In this document: one piece after another, positions 37,814-50,795 of the stretch | Position numbering within the stretch: the stretch's first letter is position 1 | Layout: each line of letters begins with the position of its first letter | Assembly (NCBI GenBank): GCA_013180625.2 | Contig: SNVD02000545.1 | Location: forward strand, 62,001-126,000 | Length of the DNA stretch: 64,000 nucleotides | Direction: 5' to 3' | Origin: Boswellia sacra | Taxonomy: Eukaryota; Streptophyta; Magnoliopsida; Sapindales; Burseraceae | Notes under the pieces: model-generated | Database searches by the model: none | What the model was told of the DNA's origin: nothing | What the model saw: only the letters and a program-made list of their open reading frames with translations | Translations under genes and position numbers: made by a program

Positions 37814-40800
37814 ATGCGACTCCCATTTCCTCTTTCCTTCGTCCTGCTCACTCTCACCTTCGGGCATGCAGCTCAGCTCAATGGAGCCTCGCAGCCAGAC
37901 ACCGTCCACTTCGACTCCGGCGGCCTGAGCAGAGAAACCTTCCCCAAAGGCTTTGTGTTCGGAACGGCGACGTCGGCCTATCAAGTCGAAGGCATGGCCC
38001 AGCAAGACGGCCGTGGACCCAGCATCTGGGACGTGTTTGTTAAAAAGCCCGGTACTTTATTAATTTAATTAATTAATTATTTTATTATTGGAATTAATAA
38101 GATATTTATTATTTTATTTATTTTTTTACTACGTGTCAGGTATTGTAGCTAATAATGCTACCGGTGACGTTTCTGTGGACCAATACCACCGGTACAAAGT
38201 AAGCTCTTATTTGGTGTTTAATATTTATCAAAAACCAAACTGGATTGTTAACTTTTCATATAAAAAAATTAAGGGATCGAATTTATTTATTTCTTTAAAT
38301 TAAAAAATCGAAATTGTTTCTACAATGTTAATAGCAAATAATATTTATTGAGCCAATCGTAATTTTTGGATGACTTGATTATAATTTGGTGATTGCTTTT
38401 GGTTCGCCAGTTCGCCAAATTAACAACAGAGGGCCTATTTTTAATAAAAATTTATTTATTTTTTTAATCTTGTCATAATCATCTTGTGATCAGAAGCTTT
38501 TTATTTTTGTAAATAAAAAAATTTTCAATTGAATTTTAAGAATTTTAGGAAATTTTTTCAAATTATTGAAGATTTTCATCAATTTTTAACAAATTTGTTG
38601 TAAAATAAAGAAAATTTATGCCTATTTTTAAAACTAAAATCTTTTGTATTATCTAACAAATAAAAGTTTGCCTCTTTTCTTCTTTGATCCGGAAATTTAT
38701 TTATTTAATTTATATTATAACTTGTTAAAGATTTTATAAGTAAGAGGCAAGTATGGTCACTTTATAGAATTAAGGTTTTTAGTGCATGTCTCGTATAATG
38801 GCAAAACGATTTTATAATTTAAATATATTTATGATAAATTTTGGATGGCAAAATCCAAACGCGGGTTAATATGCGATAAAGATGTGTTTCGTAGATGTAC
38901 GTGGTTAAAATTTAATTTTTAAGTAATGGGTTGTATATACAATTTTTTTTTTTTTTTTTTATAAATGGTTTAAGTTATGTAGGTGCAGGTCGAGTGCGGG
39001 GTTTATTGGCAATACCGCACTTGCCGCACTCTGACTAAATTTTTTTCTCACCACAAAATCCAAGTACCCGAACCATGCGGAAAAAATTGCCATCCCTATT
39101 TGGAATTAAGAAATGTAGTTATTATATTTTAGTTATATATTTAAAAAAGATAATTAAGATACCCAAATATTTAAAAAAAAATCAATGTTTGAAAAAAATG
39201 TTGAGCACCAGCCTGTATTATTTTTTTAACATCTTAAAAATATTTAAACGAAATTTTTAAGTGGTGTTTTAAAACTTCATTAACATTTATGCATGATAAG
39301 GGCTTCCTAAGTGGTTTCTAAATTGATGGCAAATGTTTTTAAAATTTTGCATTTTAGAAAATCTTAAGATTAGAAATATTGTGAAATATGTAATAATTGT
39401 TCTCAAATCATTGTACAATTTGTTTGATTAAAAAAAAAACAGAGATCGTGAGAGAAAAATTACTTTATTTGGGAACTCGGGACACACTTAAGATTTGGAC
39501 TACCCTTATATTATATGTTTTAATTTTATAAATTTTTGCATCTAATTTCTCAAACCGTGTAGCTGCAATGTCCCACTTTATTTCATCGAGACATCTCATC
39601 CTCTGCACCACGTGAAATGTCACGTAGACAAGAAAATCTTTGTTAATTAATAAAAAATATTAATGATGTTAATTCCCGAGGGCGAGATGAGAATCTGCAG
39701 TCACTCGTGATTAATTTGGAATAATTCACTTTGAATTTTATATTTCATTTAATTTAAGAGTGTTTAATTTATTTTTTTTCAATTATATAGGTCAAAGTAT
39801 TACTTTCGTAAATATCTAAGTTGCCAATAAACCCAAGTCACAGGGGCACCAGTAGGGTTTTAGCATCCTCTCTCTCGCCAGATGATCCAGTCATTTCAGG
39901 GTAAAAATTTTATTGAATTGACAATTGTTTAGCCTTCAATTTAAAGATTAGAAATTTAGAAAAATACAAGATTTGTTACAGGATCAGGTATTGTAACACT
40001 TCCTATTGAGCTTCTATTTGAAGAGAATAACAATCACAAATGTGTTGAATATATTTTTCTTTTATCTTATTAAAAATATATAAGAAGTGCTTTTAAACTC
40101 AACTTCGTTTGTAAATTTATTGTTAAAATAATAATAATAATAACCCAAAAAAATGTTGTACATTCATTTTAAAGTGCAAACAATCTATTTATACTCCAAA
40201 AGCTCAATACTCTAATAAACATTCTCATTATATCAAGTTCCAGGCCTATTTCAAAGTTTCCAATTAGTTCATGGGAGGCAGAGTCACTAGGACTCGTGGT
40301 GTTGTTCTGATGCCAGAAATCTTGTGAGAAGATGGGGTATTGAAACAATGCTAAGTGCTAAAATGGAACCGCGACTCGAATTAATTGAGATAAAATGAAT
40401 CACAATCATGATATATATGTTGCACATTGTATTATGATAAAATTGGCTTAGTTCTTCTTTCTTATGGAACTTACTATCTATTTCTGGTGTTACAGGGAGA
40501 TGTTGATATCATGGCAAACCTGAATTTTGATGCATACCGGTTCTCAATATCATGGTCCAGAATTTTCCCATGTAATCAGCTAATCAACTTGTTAATTTTG
40601 CATAAGGGCAAGTAAAATGATCAATGGCCTTATTTCAGCTTCTCCAATCCATTGTTGATGCAGATGGAACTGGGAAAGTAAATTGGAAGGGAGTTGAATA
40701 CTACAATAGGTTGATCAACTACTTGATTAAAAGAGGTAAAATTTGATGGAGATTATTCTACTTGAAAATTTCTTGAGTTTGTTTTTATATTGAGTGCTAG

Positions 40801-42650
40801 ACCTTCATAGAATGAGTTCAAAGAGACATCTCATTTAAAATTGTGTCTCTTAAACTGTTTTTGTAGGTATTACTCCATATGCAAATCTTTACCACTATGA
40901 TCTACCTGAAGCACTTGAAAAGAAGTACAATGGATTGCTAAGTTATGAAGTAGTGTAAGAGCTCTGACTGTTGCTAAACTTCGGTTCATGAATCTTACTT
41001 CAATTTAGATTCTTTAGAGAAATTAGATTCCACACAAATTATCTGTTGCATTTTTATGGCAAAGGAATGATCTCTTGTTAGATCTGAATTTGGATAAATG
41101 TTTGAATCATATAGGAAAGACTTTGCTGATTATGCGGATTTTTGCTTCAAGACATTTGGGGACAGAGTAAAGAACTGGATGACATTTAATGAACCCAGAG
41201 TGGTGGCTGCTCTTGGTTATGACAATGGTTTCTTTGCTCCTGGAAGGTGTTCCAAAGCATTTGGAAATTGTACAGTTGGCAACTCTGCAACAGAGCCTTA
41301 TATTGTTGCACATAATTTGATTCTATCCCATGCAGCTGCAGTTCAGAGATACCGTCAAAAATATCAAGTAGCTATTATGATCTCGTTTTGACATTAACAT
41401 ATTTATTGTGAACATATTGTTGCATTTTTAATCTGTACAATGTGCATAATTCTAGGAAAAGCAAAAGGGAAGAATCGGAATTCTCTTGGATTTTGTTTGG
41501 TACGAGCCGCTTACAAGATCAAAAGCAGACAACTATGCAGCTCAAAGAGCAAGAGACTTTCATGTCGGATGGTAAAGAAATTTGTGCCTTCCCTCTGAAC
41601 TCAAAACATTGACTTGACCTATTCTATCAAATATTTTTGACCTTGGAAAATAAATGTTTTGAGTGAATGGCACTTGAACTGATCACAATTATGATGGCTG
41701 GGCTTCTTGTAGGTTTATTCATCCTATTGTTTATGGTGAGTACCCAAAAACTATGCAAAATATCGTTGGCAAAAGGCTACCCAAGTTCACAAAAGAAGAG
41801 GTTAAAATGGTCAAGGGATCAATGGATTTTGTTGGTATTAACCAATATACCACCTACTACATGTCTGGTCAACATCTAAAAAAACCAAAGTACTTGGGCT
41901 ATCAGCAGGACTGGAATGCTGGATTTGCTTGTATGATTTCTATCTATCACTTTTTGCATAGAAATTAGTTTTGTGGTTGACTTGCTCTTGTAACTAAACC
42001 TTAGTTTCTTGTGAACTATGCAGATAGTAAAAACGGAGTGCCAATTGGTCCAAGAGTAATTCTTTACGATTACATTTGCCTTTTAATTTTTTGATGAAAA
42101 AGTTCTCACTTTAGTTTCATTTTATAATGAAATCTAACATTTGCAGGCAAATTCTTATTGGCTCTACAATGTACCTTGGGGTTTGTACAAGGCTTTAATG
42201 TACATTAAAGAGCACTATGGGAACCCAACTGTAATTTTGTCCGAAAATGGTAAGAGTCAAATAAGGTTGTTTTTAATTTGTCAAATTTAATTAGATTTTT
42301 GTAGGATTTTACATATGTGAAAGAAAACATTGCAATTATTTCACTCATATATTATTAAATTGTGGTCTGCAGGCATGGATGATCCAGGGAATGTCACTCT
42401 TCCAAAGGGATTGCATGACACCACAAGGATCAACTTTTACAAGAGCTATTTGACTCAACTGAAGAAGGCAGTCGATGATGGAGCAAATGTTGTCGGCTAC
42501 TTTGCCTGGTCATTGCTTGATAATTTTGAATGGAGATTGGGCTACACCTCAAGGTTTGGAATTGTCTATGTTGATTACAGCAACCTAAAGAGGTATCCAA
42601 AGATGTCTGCTTATTGGTTTAAGCAACTACTTACGCGAAAAAAGCATTAA
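37814..42650 (+). CDS. Glycoside hydrolase family 1 beta-glucosidase, BGLU44-like
   Basis: Eleven exons: 37814-38051, 38140-38198, 40496-40571, 40664-40735, 40867-40954, 41115-41367, 41456-41571, 41713-41930, 42024-42055, 42147-42249 and 42373-42650. All introns are GT-AG and phases fit: 1533 nt, 510 codons, the normal length for this family. It begins with a signal peptide ([20 protein letters not shown]), so the enzyme is secreted or vacuolar. The acid/base is Glu204 in TFNEP and the nucleophile Glu417 in LSENG, so it should be a retaining beta-glycosidase. Whole-protein resemblance is to the Arabidopsis BGLU44 group, known for glucosidase/mannosidase activity on oligosaccharides; the natural substrate cannot be read from sequence. 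Residue 125, made by the exon 3/4 join, is Tyr where Asp or Glu is usual. Intron 2 is 2.3 kb. Confidence 0.95.
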
Positions 42651-43658
42651 GTAGCCAGAATGCTTCATGTTTTAGTTGTCATTGTTGACAGAGCAAAACT
42701 ACCTGTCTTTATCAAGATAACAAGTCTCCTGTTCTGTTTAGCTGCTTTTGTTTTTACTTTTCCGCTGCAACTATAATAAGTGGCTCGGGCGCTAAGAAAA
42801 CTTAAATAAAATGACGCACTTTGATGTACACCGATGTGTATATGTTTCTGTTTCCACTACTCAGATCACAACCGAGTAAATTGGCTTGTTTTTCTTCTTG
42901 ACATCCCTGGCAAAATGGCTGTGGACTACATTAAAATATGTATGTGCACAACTAAAGGTGAAAGGGAACAATTGTATGGAACCTGTGGAAACTTTCTGGG
43001 CATTCTTCCTTGGCTTTTCTTGTGAGTACTATTTACCATATCAGATTGCATAGAAGCTGTAACGCATCCAGTGCTCCAATGGTTTGATAGCCCAAGTGGG
43101 ATATAGGAAATAAATTAAATGAGTGGTTTATCAATGAAATTCTAGACTGCAACTGTCAAAGAAAATTGATAAATTTCATATTTAATTTTTCTTTTGCAAG
43201 AACTTAAACATTAATGAGACACAAAAAACATCCAACTGATTAAACAACCAGAAAACTTAATTTCCAGATTTATTTCTTTGACCTAAACAAACAAAACATA
43301 TTGACAACAGACTCGATGCCTGCTAGACCATCTTGCAACTGATTCTAGTACTATTGCTACATTACCCCAGTTGAGCCCTTCCTCATGAGAAAAATTTCTT
43401 GTGAAACAAATGCATTACCTCATCTATTGTTCCTTAATCTCATGTATAATATGCATTTACTTTCTCTTTAATCTAATTAATCATAACTATGATTTGTTAG
43501 TTACAGAACGAATGCATATAAATGTGACATTATTCAACAATTGTTTCCCGGAGGCACTTGTGCGTAACCATTAATCCACAAAGTTTGAACTTGAAAAAGG
43601 GGGGCAAAAAAATAGATTAGCCCCGAGGATTGCATAATCATTAATAAATTTAAAATAG
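42651..43658. other. Convergent 3' flanks of the beta-glucosidase and exonuclease genes
   Basis: The two genes point at each other across 1 kb. An AATAAA at 42805-42810 is a possible poly(A) signal for the beta-glucosidase. The open frame at 42834-43025 resembles nothing known and is probably UTR. Confidence 0.5.
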
Positions 43659-46600
43659 TTAATGTTTCACGCGTGAAAAGAAATTCAGGATACTGGTACT
43701 CTTATTTACAGAGCTGTTGGAATTACTTGTCTTTCTCTTCTCAGTTTTACTTATCTCTTTCCCTTTGGAAATCCTTTTAGGCTTAGAATTCACACTCTCT
43801 TGGGAATCTATTGTCTTATACAAGTCTGAACTTTCTAGCTCAGTCACCACTGAAACTTGTTCTCTTCGATCCAAGTGACTTCCATTGAGCTTTCTTTTCT
43901 TGGAATGACTGTCTTCAGGAACTTTTTGTGGAATGATATCGGGAGTGACACACAAAACATCCAACTTCTCATCTTCAGTGACAACCAAAACTTCTTTAGT
44001 AACGGTTTTTATCTGGTCAGAATGAATCTCATCAAGTTTCCTTTTCTTGAATGGGTTGTTGTCAGGAACCTTCAATTGAATGTCATCAGGAATTGCAATT
44101 TCAACTTCATCATGATTTTCTAATGGCGAAACCAATATCTGGAGGGCTGCAACTTCATTGAAGTGCTTCTTTTCAGTTGGAACTGAATCCTGTTTCATTA
44201 CTTTATCTGCAGCTAAAACTAGAACATTGTAAAATAAATGATGATTATATTCTATGAAAACATCTTTTTAACGTGGATGTGATACATGTGGGTAGTACTT
44301 ATGAATGAGTTTACAGTAGCCAGTTGAAAAAATAAAGATAGAAATCTCAGTTTAAAAAACTTGCCTGCAATATATTTTTCCACGGTTTTACAAGAAGAAA
44401 GTACCATAAAACCAGTTTCCATGGCAATTTTGGGCTTCTGGGGTCTATTGCAAGTTTTGATGACAACAGAACCTTGACGATACCCTGAACTTGGGAAACA
44501 ATCAAGGGCCTTCATGTTTACTGGGTCTAACCGGCCTTCAGCAATTGCTGTAGCCACTGACGGAGGAATTTCTCTAATATTATTCACAAAAGTCAAGGGA
44601 AAAAATATTCTAATCACTGGTATACACAGCATACTCAGGCTTCCCTCCAGCATGGTATTAGAAAGAAACAAGTTGATATCAAAATTTCAAGATTAACTAA
44701 ACAGCAAGAATCACAACTTCCAACCAGTTCCCCATAGATGAGCATACTTATCATACATGGATAAGATACCGATTAGAGAGCTGTGTAACAACTTCAGTGC
44801 TGGGAGATAAAGAGTCTCATAATTGCTGTTGTAATTGGCATATAGCTGCCAATGTCTGAGAATGAAAAACGGTGTCCGGAAGGCAATAGGCAAATAGGTC
44901 TTCGCATGGCAGCAAATTCTGCTACTGTAAAGAAAGAACAGAAGATTAAATTGATTAAAGGATACGGTCCTAGAAAATCAAGCTCTCCACCTAGAGACTC
45001 CAGCAGCTCTTGTGGAAGTGGTTTTAAATGAATGAGCTTCTTGGCGTGACTGTCATATCTATTAAAAAAAAAAGGTTTAAAAGGCATTACATATAAGAAA
45101 TATTACTCTAAAATCTTCAGGGACTAAGTTGTGGAAGTAACTTAGTTTCTACAGTTTACGTACATCCGGGCATGCTGGAAAACTGCAACTGCTTCTCTGA
45201 AAGATTTGGGGTAATCTTCTGGCATTTGCCTACCCTTCTCAATCTTTAAAACTGATAAAGCCTGTACATACAAGTAATGACACGTAATTATAAACTTGAG
45301 ATCTGCTGATGCAAATAAAATTAACATTATAATACCATTGGAGCCTAAAGGGAAAAATTTTTCCGGAAGAAATTTGATATTTTCTCACTATTTTATTTTA
45401 AGAATGTAATTCGTTTAAATATAGGCATCGGCCCTACTGGGTATTTTAGATTTTAAAACATAAAATATGGGAAAGCAAAAGGTTAAACTACAGGAAATTT
45501 GCATTTACTACATGCCTGGACGTTCTAGATCAGAATCATGTCAACTGGTTATGATCCTCTAATCATAGTAAGGAAAAGGACAACCGCAGCACACCTGACT
45601 CAGTTTATATCTTCTCGAGTAGGTTTAGAGAATACATACACGTTCCAAGTTCCGATATTTGGAAACCATCGAATATGCCTTTGCAATCCCAATTCCTGGA
45701 ACAGAAGGAAGGAAATCACAGCCAGCCAACACACACATACCTGTGAAAACATCACAACACAAGCCAACTCTTGATTCAGTACAAACAAAAAAAAAAGAAA
45801 TATTATTTTCTCCCACCATCAAACTGAGGCGGGAAAATGATAAGGATCGTCGGAAGATGTATATTAGAACCAGGACTGTCATCATCAAAATAGGCATTGT
45901 GGTAAGGAATTGGTGATGGTTTTGCTTCTAGTTTAATGTGATGTGATGGGAAAAACTTAGTTGCAATTCTCTTCAAAAACCTCTGACAGTGCATTCACCA
46001 TCATAACAAGGCAATGAGTTGTCATACTGAACTCACCTATAAACAATTCCTTATCAAAATTTCGGAAGGATGGTGTACAGGTTACCGATTCAAAAACTTT
46101 CTCTAGCGCTAGCTCTTCACCATTGCCATGTCGATCCATCTTAAACACAGTCTGTTGGAAACAAATGCAAATGAAACCAACTTCAAGCAGAAACAGAGAA
46201 ATAAGTCATCAGGAGAGTAGCGAACCTCCATCTTGTACCATATCAAAGTTTGGTGGAAATACTTACAGCTTGGCAACCATATGCTATTAGATCACTGTCC
46301 TCAGTAATCACTGCCACAATTCCACCTTTTTCTACTTCAAGACTGGACAGGTACGCTAGTTGAGCATCAGCTTCATATGGGGCTACCACAAATTCAATGT
46401 TCTCTGATTTTAGTATCTGTATAGCAAGCATAAAAAATAATTGGGTAAAAAGTTTCTATTTTCAATAGCAGTTACACTTATTCAGGATTTACGTGGTAAG
46501 CATAAATGAAAAATACCTGAATCAGTTGATGAGCCATGGCTGGAGTGATGCTAATTGCTCTCTGCATGTAAGCAAATTGTAGACATGAAATTTCAAATGT

Positions 46601-47750
46601 GTGATCTTTTTGAAACATTATTAGATAAGGTAAAACAAGCAGCTTCAAACACACACTAGAGCACATGCAATGAAACAATCCTTTCTGGTATATCAAGAAG
46701 AAAAACAGATTGGTAGAGATTAAGGCTCTTAAAATAATTGTGTCAAAACGAGACGCATTACCACCATTTTCAGTCAATAACACGGAACATTTAGAAGTCC
46801 TAATAAAGATTAGTATTCACTAGAGAGTATTACCCTGTTACATATCTAGACCCCTCAACATTATAAAGCTTTTCGAGTAAGAGAATCCAAGAATGAAACT
46901 GTAATGATCAGTTAAAATGGTAAGAACTGACAATATAATAATTGGAAAGACCAAAATGCAATATGTTAATGAAAAAACTTTGGTTAGGCATAAATACCTG
47001 GAATAGCTCAGAGGCAGCATTAACGTTCCCTTCTTTAAGTTTTTCCATCGCCAATTCACGATTAGATTCTCTTCTTCTAATATAATCAACATAAACATCA
47101 AACTAACTCAAAATTTTCAAATCAGTAAACCATACAAATACACTAAAACATGTTTTGGACTAACATGCCTGTGCCTGTCCTGCTCTGTAGCAGCCTTGCA
47201 GGGAATATTTCCACCATCAAAAACAACCACTGGCGTTATATTATAGTGGCGAAGAAGATTAATTCGATGCATAAAGTAGTTCAAGTACCGCGATTTCTTG
47301 TCACTATTCGAGTTTAAACAAAGTTCCATGCTACATGAATAGGCTGCAAAATTTTCCCATAACAAAAGCAAATCTCAACCACTATCCACGCACTTCTAAA
47401 TACCAAAAAAAAATAAAATAAAACTAAAACATTCATCTGAGATGACCCTCAATTTGAAAAAAAGAAAAACAACTCTCTTGGTGTATCCCAACCGAAGCTC
47501 ACTCACATTAAATAAAATTATGCTAATTGAAGAACATTACCTCCTTTGTGAAGCCATGAATATGCATCAATACCCACCTGCAAAAAAACCAAGAAAAGAT
47601 AAAAATAAATAAATAAATCGAACAAAATAGTAAATGAAACAAAGTTAAAGAATAAAAGGGTTTGAAAAGTACCCGCTTGCCAGCATATTTGTTGATGTGA
47701 ATAGGTTTAATGTAAGGTTTCATGAATCTGAGAAGATCTTTAATGCCCAT
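43659..47750 (-). CDS. EXO1: Exonuclease 1 (XPG/RAD2 family 5'-3' exonuclease)
   Basis: Twelve exons: 47750-47673, 47577-47541, 47343-47169, 47076-46998, 46561-46517, 46416-46267, 46151-46037, 45740-45640, 45261-45164, 45058-44966, 44573-44365 and 44218-43659. Total 1740 nt, 579 codons, close to plant EXO1 of the At1g18090 type. Introns 3 and 11 have GC donors (CAG/GCATGT and CAG/GCAAGT); GT alternatives there break the frame. Acidic metal-binding residues are present: Asp30 (GIDAYSW), Asp81 (VFDGG), Glu153 and Asp155 (YEADAQ), Asp178 and Asp180 (TEDSDL), Asp235 (GCDFLP), then the helix-hairpin region SVPGIG. The family degrades DNA 5'-3' and cuts flaps in mismatch repair and recombination, in the nucleus. 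The tail (after about residue 400) is disordered, has two KKRKL motifs and ends in a PCNA-box-like SILNFF. Exon 12 could instead start at 44206, 12 nt shorter. Confidence 0.93.
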
Positions 47751-47861
47751 CTGGTTCTTCTCTTTACAATTTCTGGGGTTTTGTTGAATTATTAAAATTT
47801 TATCTTATTGTACATTAGAAAGGAGAAGAATTTTAATAGTAAAATACGAAGCAGAGAAAAT

Positions 47862-48011
47862 GGCGGGAAGGAGTGCAGATGGCGGCGCCTCGAACACCAA
47901 TGGCAGATTGAAGCTCTTCTGTTATCATTAAGGTCAGTTTAGTCATTTTGCTCTCAGGCTTATTACCGCCAAGTGAGATTGAATATTTCTATTGTCCAAA
48001 GTCTTCGCGCC
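47862..48011. promoter_or_regulatory. Two E2F-type sites upstream of EXO1
   Basis: TTCCCGCC on the minus strand at 47869-47862 and TTCGCGCC on the plus strand at 48004-48011 both fit the plant E2F consensus TTSSCGSS. They lie 112 and 254 bp before the EXO1 start codon. Plant DNA replication and repair genes are often E2F-controlled in S phase. No TATA box is seen. Confidence 0.5.
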
Positions 48012-48527
48012 CTTTTTTTAATGCTTTGAATCATTAATTAACCGAGGGAATTAAGGAGGGAAAATTCGTAATTATCCTTTGCGATAAATTGAAAATATTT
48101 AATGCAGTAGTAAGTAGCAATTTTTAAAAGCTAATTTGATAACTATTTGTGAATTAAAATAAAAATTGACAATGGTTTAAGTTTGAGTAATACAATTCTT
48201 ACAAAAATACCAATATAAACTTACTTATATGAATTGATGTGTTCTGATTTAATTATGTAAAAAAAATAGATGAAAAATAATAATTTAATAGAAAAAAATT
48301 TAGTCTACACAAGTATCAAGTGTTACTTAAATATATCAAAATAAAATATTTACAAAATGAAAGAGATACTACTGACAAATTTATCAATTGAAACATGCAA
48401 GAAAGTGTTATCCTTAAGACGATTTTACCCCTTCAGGATACATAATCCAGTCAACAAGGTTGATAGCCCTCGGCCTCCCAAATATGACAACCAATTAAAC
48501 GGTTGCTAAGGATGTATTTTTAAATGG
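48012..48527. other. AT-rich intergenic DNA
   Basis: Nothing recognised between the EXO1 upstream region and the Mutator-like element. Confidence 0.4.
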
Positions 48528-49757
48528 GATAATGTCCTAAAACTCTTTTACTTTTAGACCTTATTTACACTTTTCTAAAATTTAGTCTCTAGGTTTTGGA
48601 AAATACATTACAGACCTTCTTTCTTACAACCCTTTTTCTGTTAAAATCACTTTTACGTGACATCATTTTTCCATCCAAATATTACTTAAATACCATTCAA
48701 AAATTCTTAAATTAAATAATTGAAATTAATTAAAAAAGAAATTAAAAAATTTCAAAGCACCCACAAAACAAGTTAAACCACAAACACCACCTCTAAAAAT
48801 ATCCTGTCACCATCACCACAAACCTAAAATCCAATCGAACACCCCACCCCACCATCGCACGCCTTAATCGAATGCTGTCATCGCCTGCAACCCATCAGAT
48901 TTGCACCATATCTCTCATCCCCTCCACTAAACATCCTCTACAATCTCCCTACACACCACCCCTTCAAGCAACACCCACCAAAGCCGCATCGCTCACCACC
49001 CATTGAAGCCATATCGCATATAATCTAACCACATCACTGGTTCCTTCTTTTTTTTTTTTGGCTAATTTTTGTGATTTGGTGTTAGTAATTGGCTGGTTTA
49101 CATTGCTTTAATTGTCAATGGAGATGGATATCCAATTTTTTTTTTAATGGGAGGATGGTTGCAGAAAGAAGAGAGAGAGTCCATGGTAGTAGGAGTTTGG
49201 TGTTGAGCGTTTAATTGGGAGAGTTGTAGACAGATTCGAAGGAGGGAGGAAATGCTTCAGTTGTCAATGGAGATGGATATTCGGATTTTTGTTTTTAATT
49301 GGAGGATGGTTATGGAAAGTAGAGAGAGAGTCCACTGTAGTACGAGCGTGGTATTGGGCGTTTGATTTGGGAGAGTTGCAGACAGATTCGGAGGAGGAAG
49401 GGAGAAGGTGAGAGTTGAAGAGTAAGAAGCCATGTTCGCTTGATCATTATAAGAAGAAGCTATGTTCAAACACGTTCATTTATGAATTTGGCTTGCTGGT
49501 TGAGTGCTAAGAGTTATGAATTTTAAGTCTTGAGTTCGAACCCTCCCAACACCACATTTTTATTTCTTAAATTTTAAAGACTTAAATGTCTATCCTACCC
49601 TTCTAATTTAACATATTTACAACCAGTTAATGATGATTTTAATGGAAGGGAGATTTCTGATGTATTTTTCAAAACATAGGGACTAAATATGAAAAAATGT
49701 AAAAGGCCTTTGCGGGTGAAATAAAGCCTAAAGATAGGGGAGGCCTATAATATTATC
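48528..49757. mobile_element. Mutator-like non-autonomous element with long inverted ends
   Basis: The left end starts GATAATGTCCTAAAAC; the right end reverse-complemented starts GATAATATTATAGGCC. The arms stay similar for about 150 bp, with shared CTTTATTT, ATTTAGTC, CTATGTTTTG, AAAATACAT and TTAAAATCA. Long GATAAT-type ends suggest a MULE. No 9-bp target duplication is visible. The interior (about 48770-49440) is unusually C-rich with a tandem duplication, and may be captured host DNA. Confidence 0.6.
49112..49409. repeat. 149-bp tandem duplication in the Mutator-like element
   Basis: Copies begin TTGTCAATGGAGATGGATAT at 49112 and 49261. They share GGAGGATGGTT, AGAGAGAGAGTCCA, GAGCGTTTAATTGGGAGAGT (diverged in copy 2) and GACAGATTCG. 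Confidence 0.85.
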
Positions 49758-50795
49758 GCATTCTCAAATAGCAGGTCGTGATGGACTCTCCTCAAGCGAC
49801 AATTAAAGCTTTTATTGTTTTAAAATAAATAAAGCTATTTGCGAGGAAGAACAAAGAGAGGAAAGCTTTCAAGAGGCTTTGAACTTTTCTTCTTTGTTGC
49901 TTGCTTATACAACCCACAAGTAAGCTATATACATTATACAAGAAAATGAGTTAAACATGTTTTTAAAATAAATGAAGTAATAAACTTCATTTAATAGATT
50001 TTAAATAACATAAAATAACTATGCATTACTTGTACGTAACAGAAGTAAACTGAAGAGAGTTAATGAAGTAATTTATTTTCTTTAAAAACATTGAAAACAA
50101 TATTTTCTAACAAATTGGATGAGTAAAATTCAAATTTTAATTACATTAATTAATGTTAATCATGTGAAAATAATTCAATAATGACACATCAGTATGTATG
50201 AGTGAGTTTGTATAAATAGTTTGTAAGAGTAAAACAACTCTTAAGTTTTAATGAATTTTTTTTTTCGGTTGTGTGACCAAATGTTAAGTTGTTGAGTTGT
50301 TATAAACTAACTTCATGAGTCAACACTTAACTAAACACTTGTTGACTATCATTAGACATCTAGAAAAATAACTGGTAAATTTTTTAACTATAGAGCAATG
50401 TTGAATGTTTGTCATAATTAAATGTATCTATTTGTCAAATAATGGCTTTGTGTTTGATAAACTAAGAGTAAATTCGATGTTTTTGTACCGAACTTGGCTT
50501 ATTAAAAAAAAAGAAAAAGAAAAAGGTTTGAGTGGATAATCAAAGCAATTTAAGATTTTATTAAAACTCAAGACAGTCCTTTTAATTAGGTTATTTCGTT
50601 TTCATTTTTCCAATTTTTATTCCTCTTTTTTCTTGTTTAACCCAAAAAAAAAAAAGTTACACCGCAACTCTTGCTTGTAAGAGTTAACTCACTTTTCTCT
50701 TTAGAATGTGTTGATTAAATACATTATAGAGAAACTTTTATAAACTCCTATTTAGGTTTGGAATTTTTTTTAAATGTAATATATATATCATTCAA
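49758..50795. other. AT-rich intergenic DNA
   Basis: No gene, RNA or transposon terminus recognised. Confidence 0.4.

Noticed and set aside
37781..38005. Minus-strand frame across beta-glucosidase exon 1
   Set aside because: Shadow of the real coding exon.
47860..47932. 23-codon plus-strand frame MAGRSADGG... upstream of EXO1
   Set aside because: Very short, in the EXO1 promoter region, no family resemblance; its GC content is explained by promoter motifs.
49490..49555. tRNA-like segment (TGGTTGAGTGCTAAGAG ... GAGTTCGAACCCTC)
   Set aside because: A and B box-like words are present, but no acceptor stem or full cloverleaf forms; perhaps a SINE remnant.
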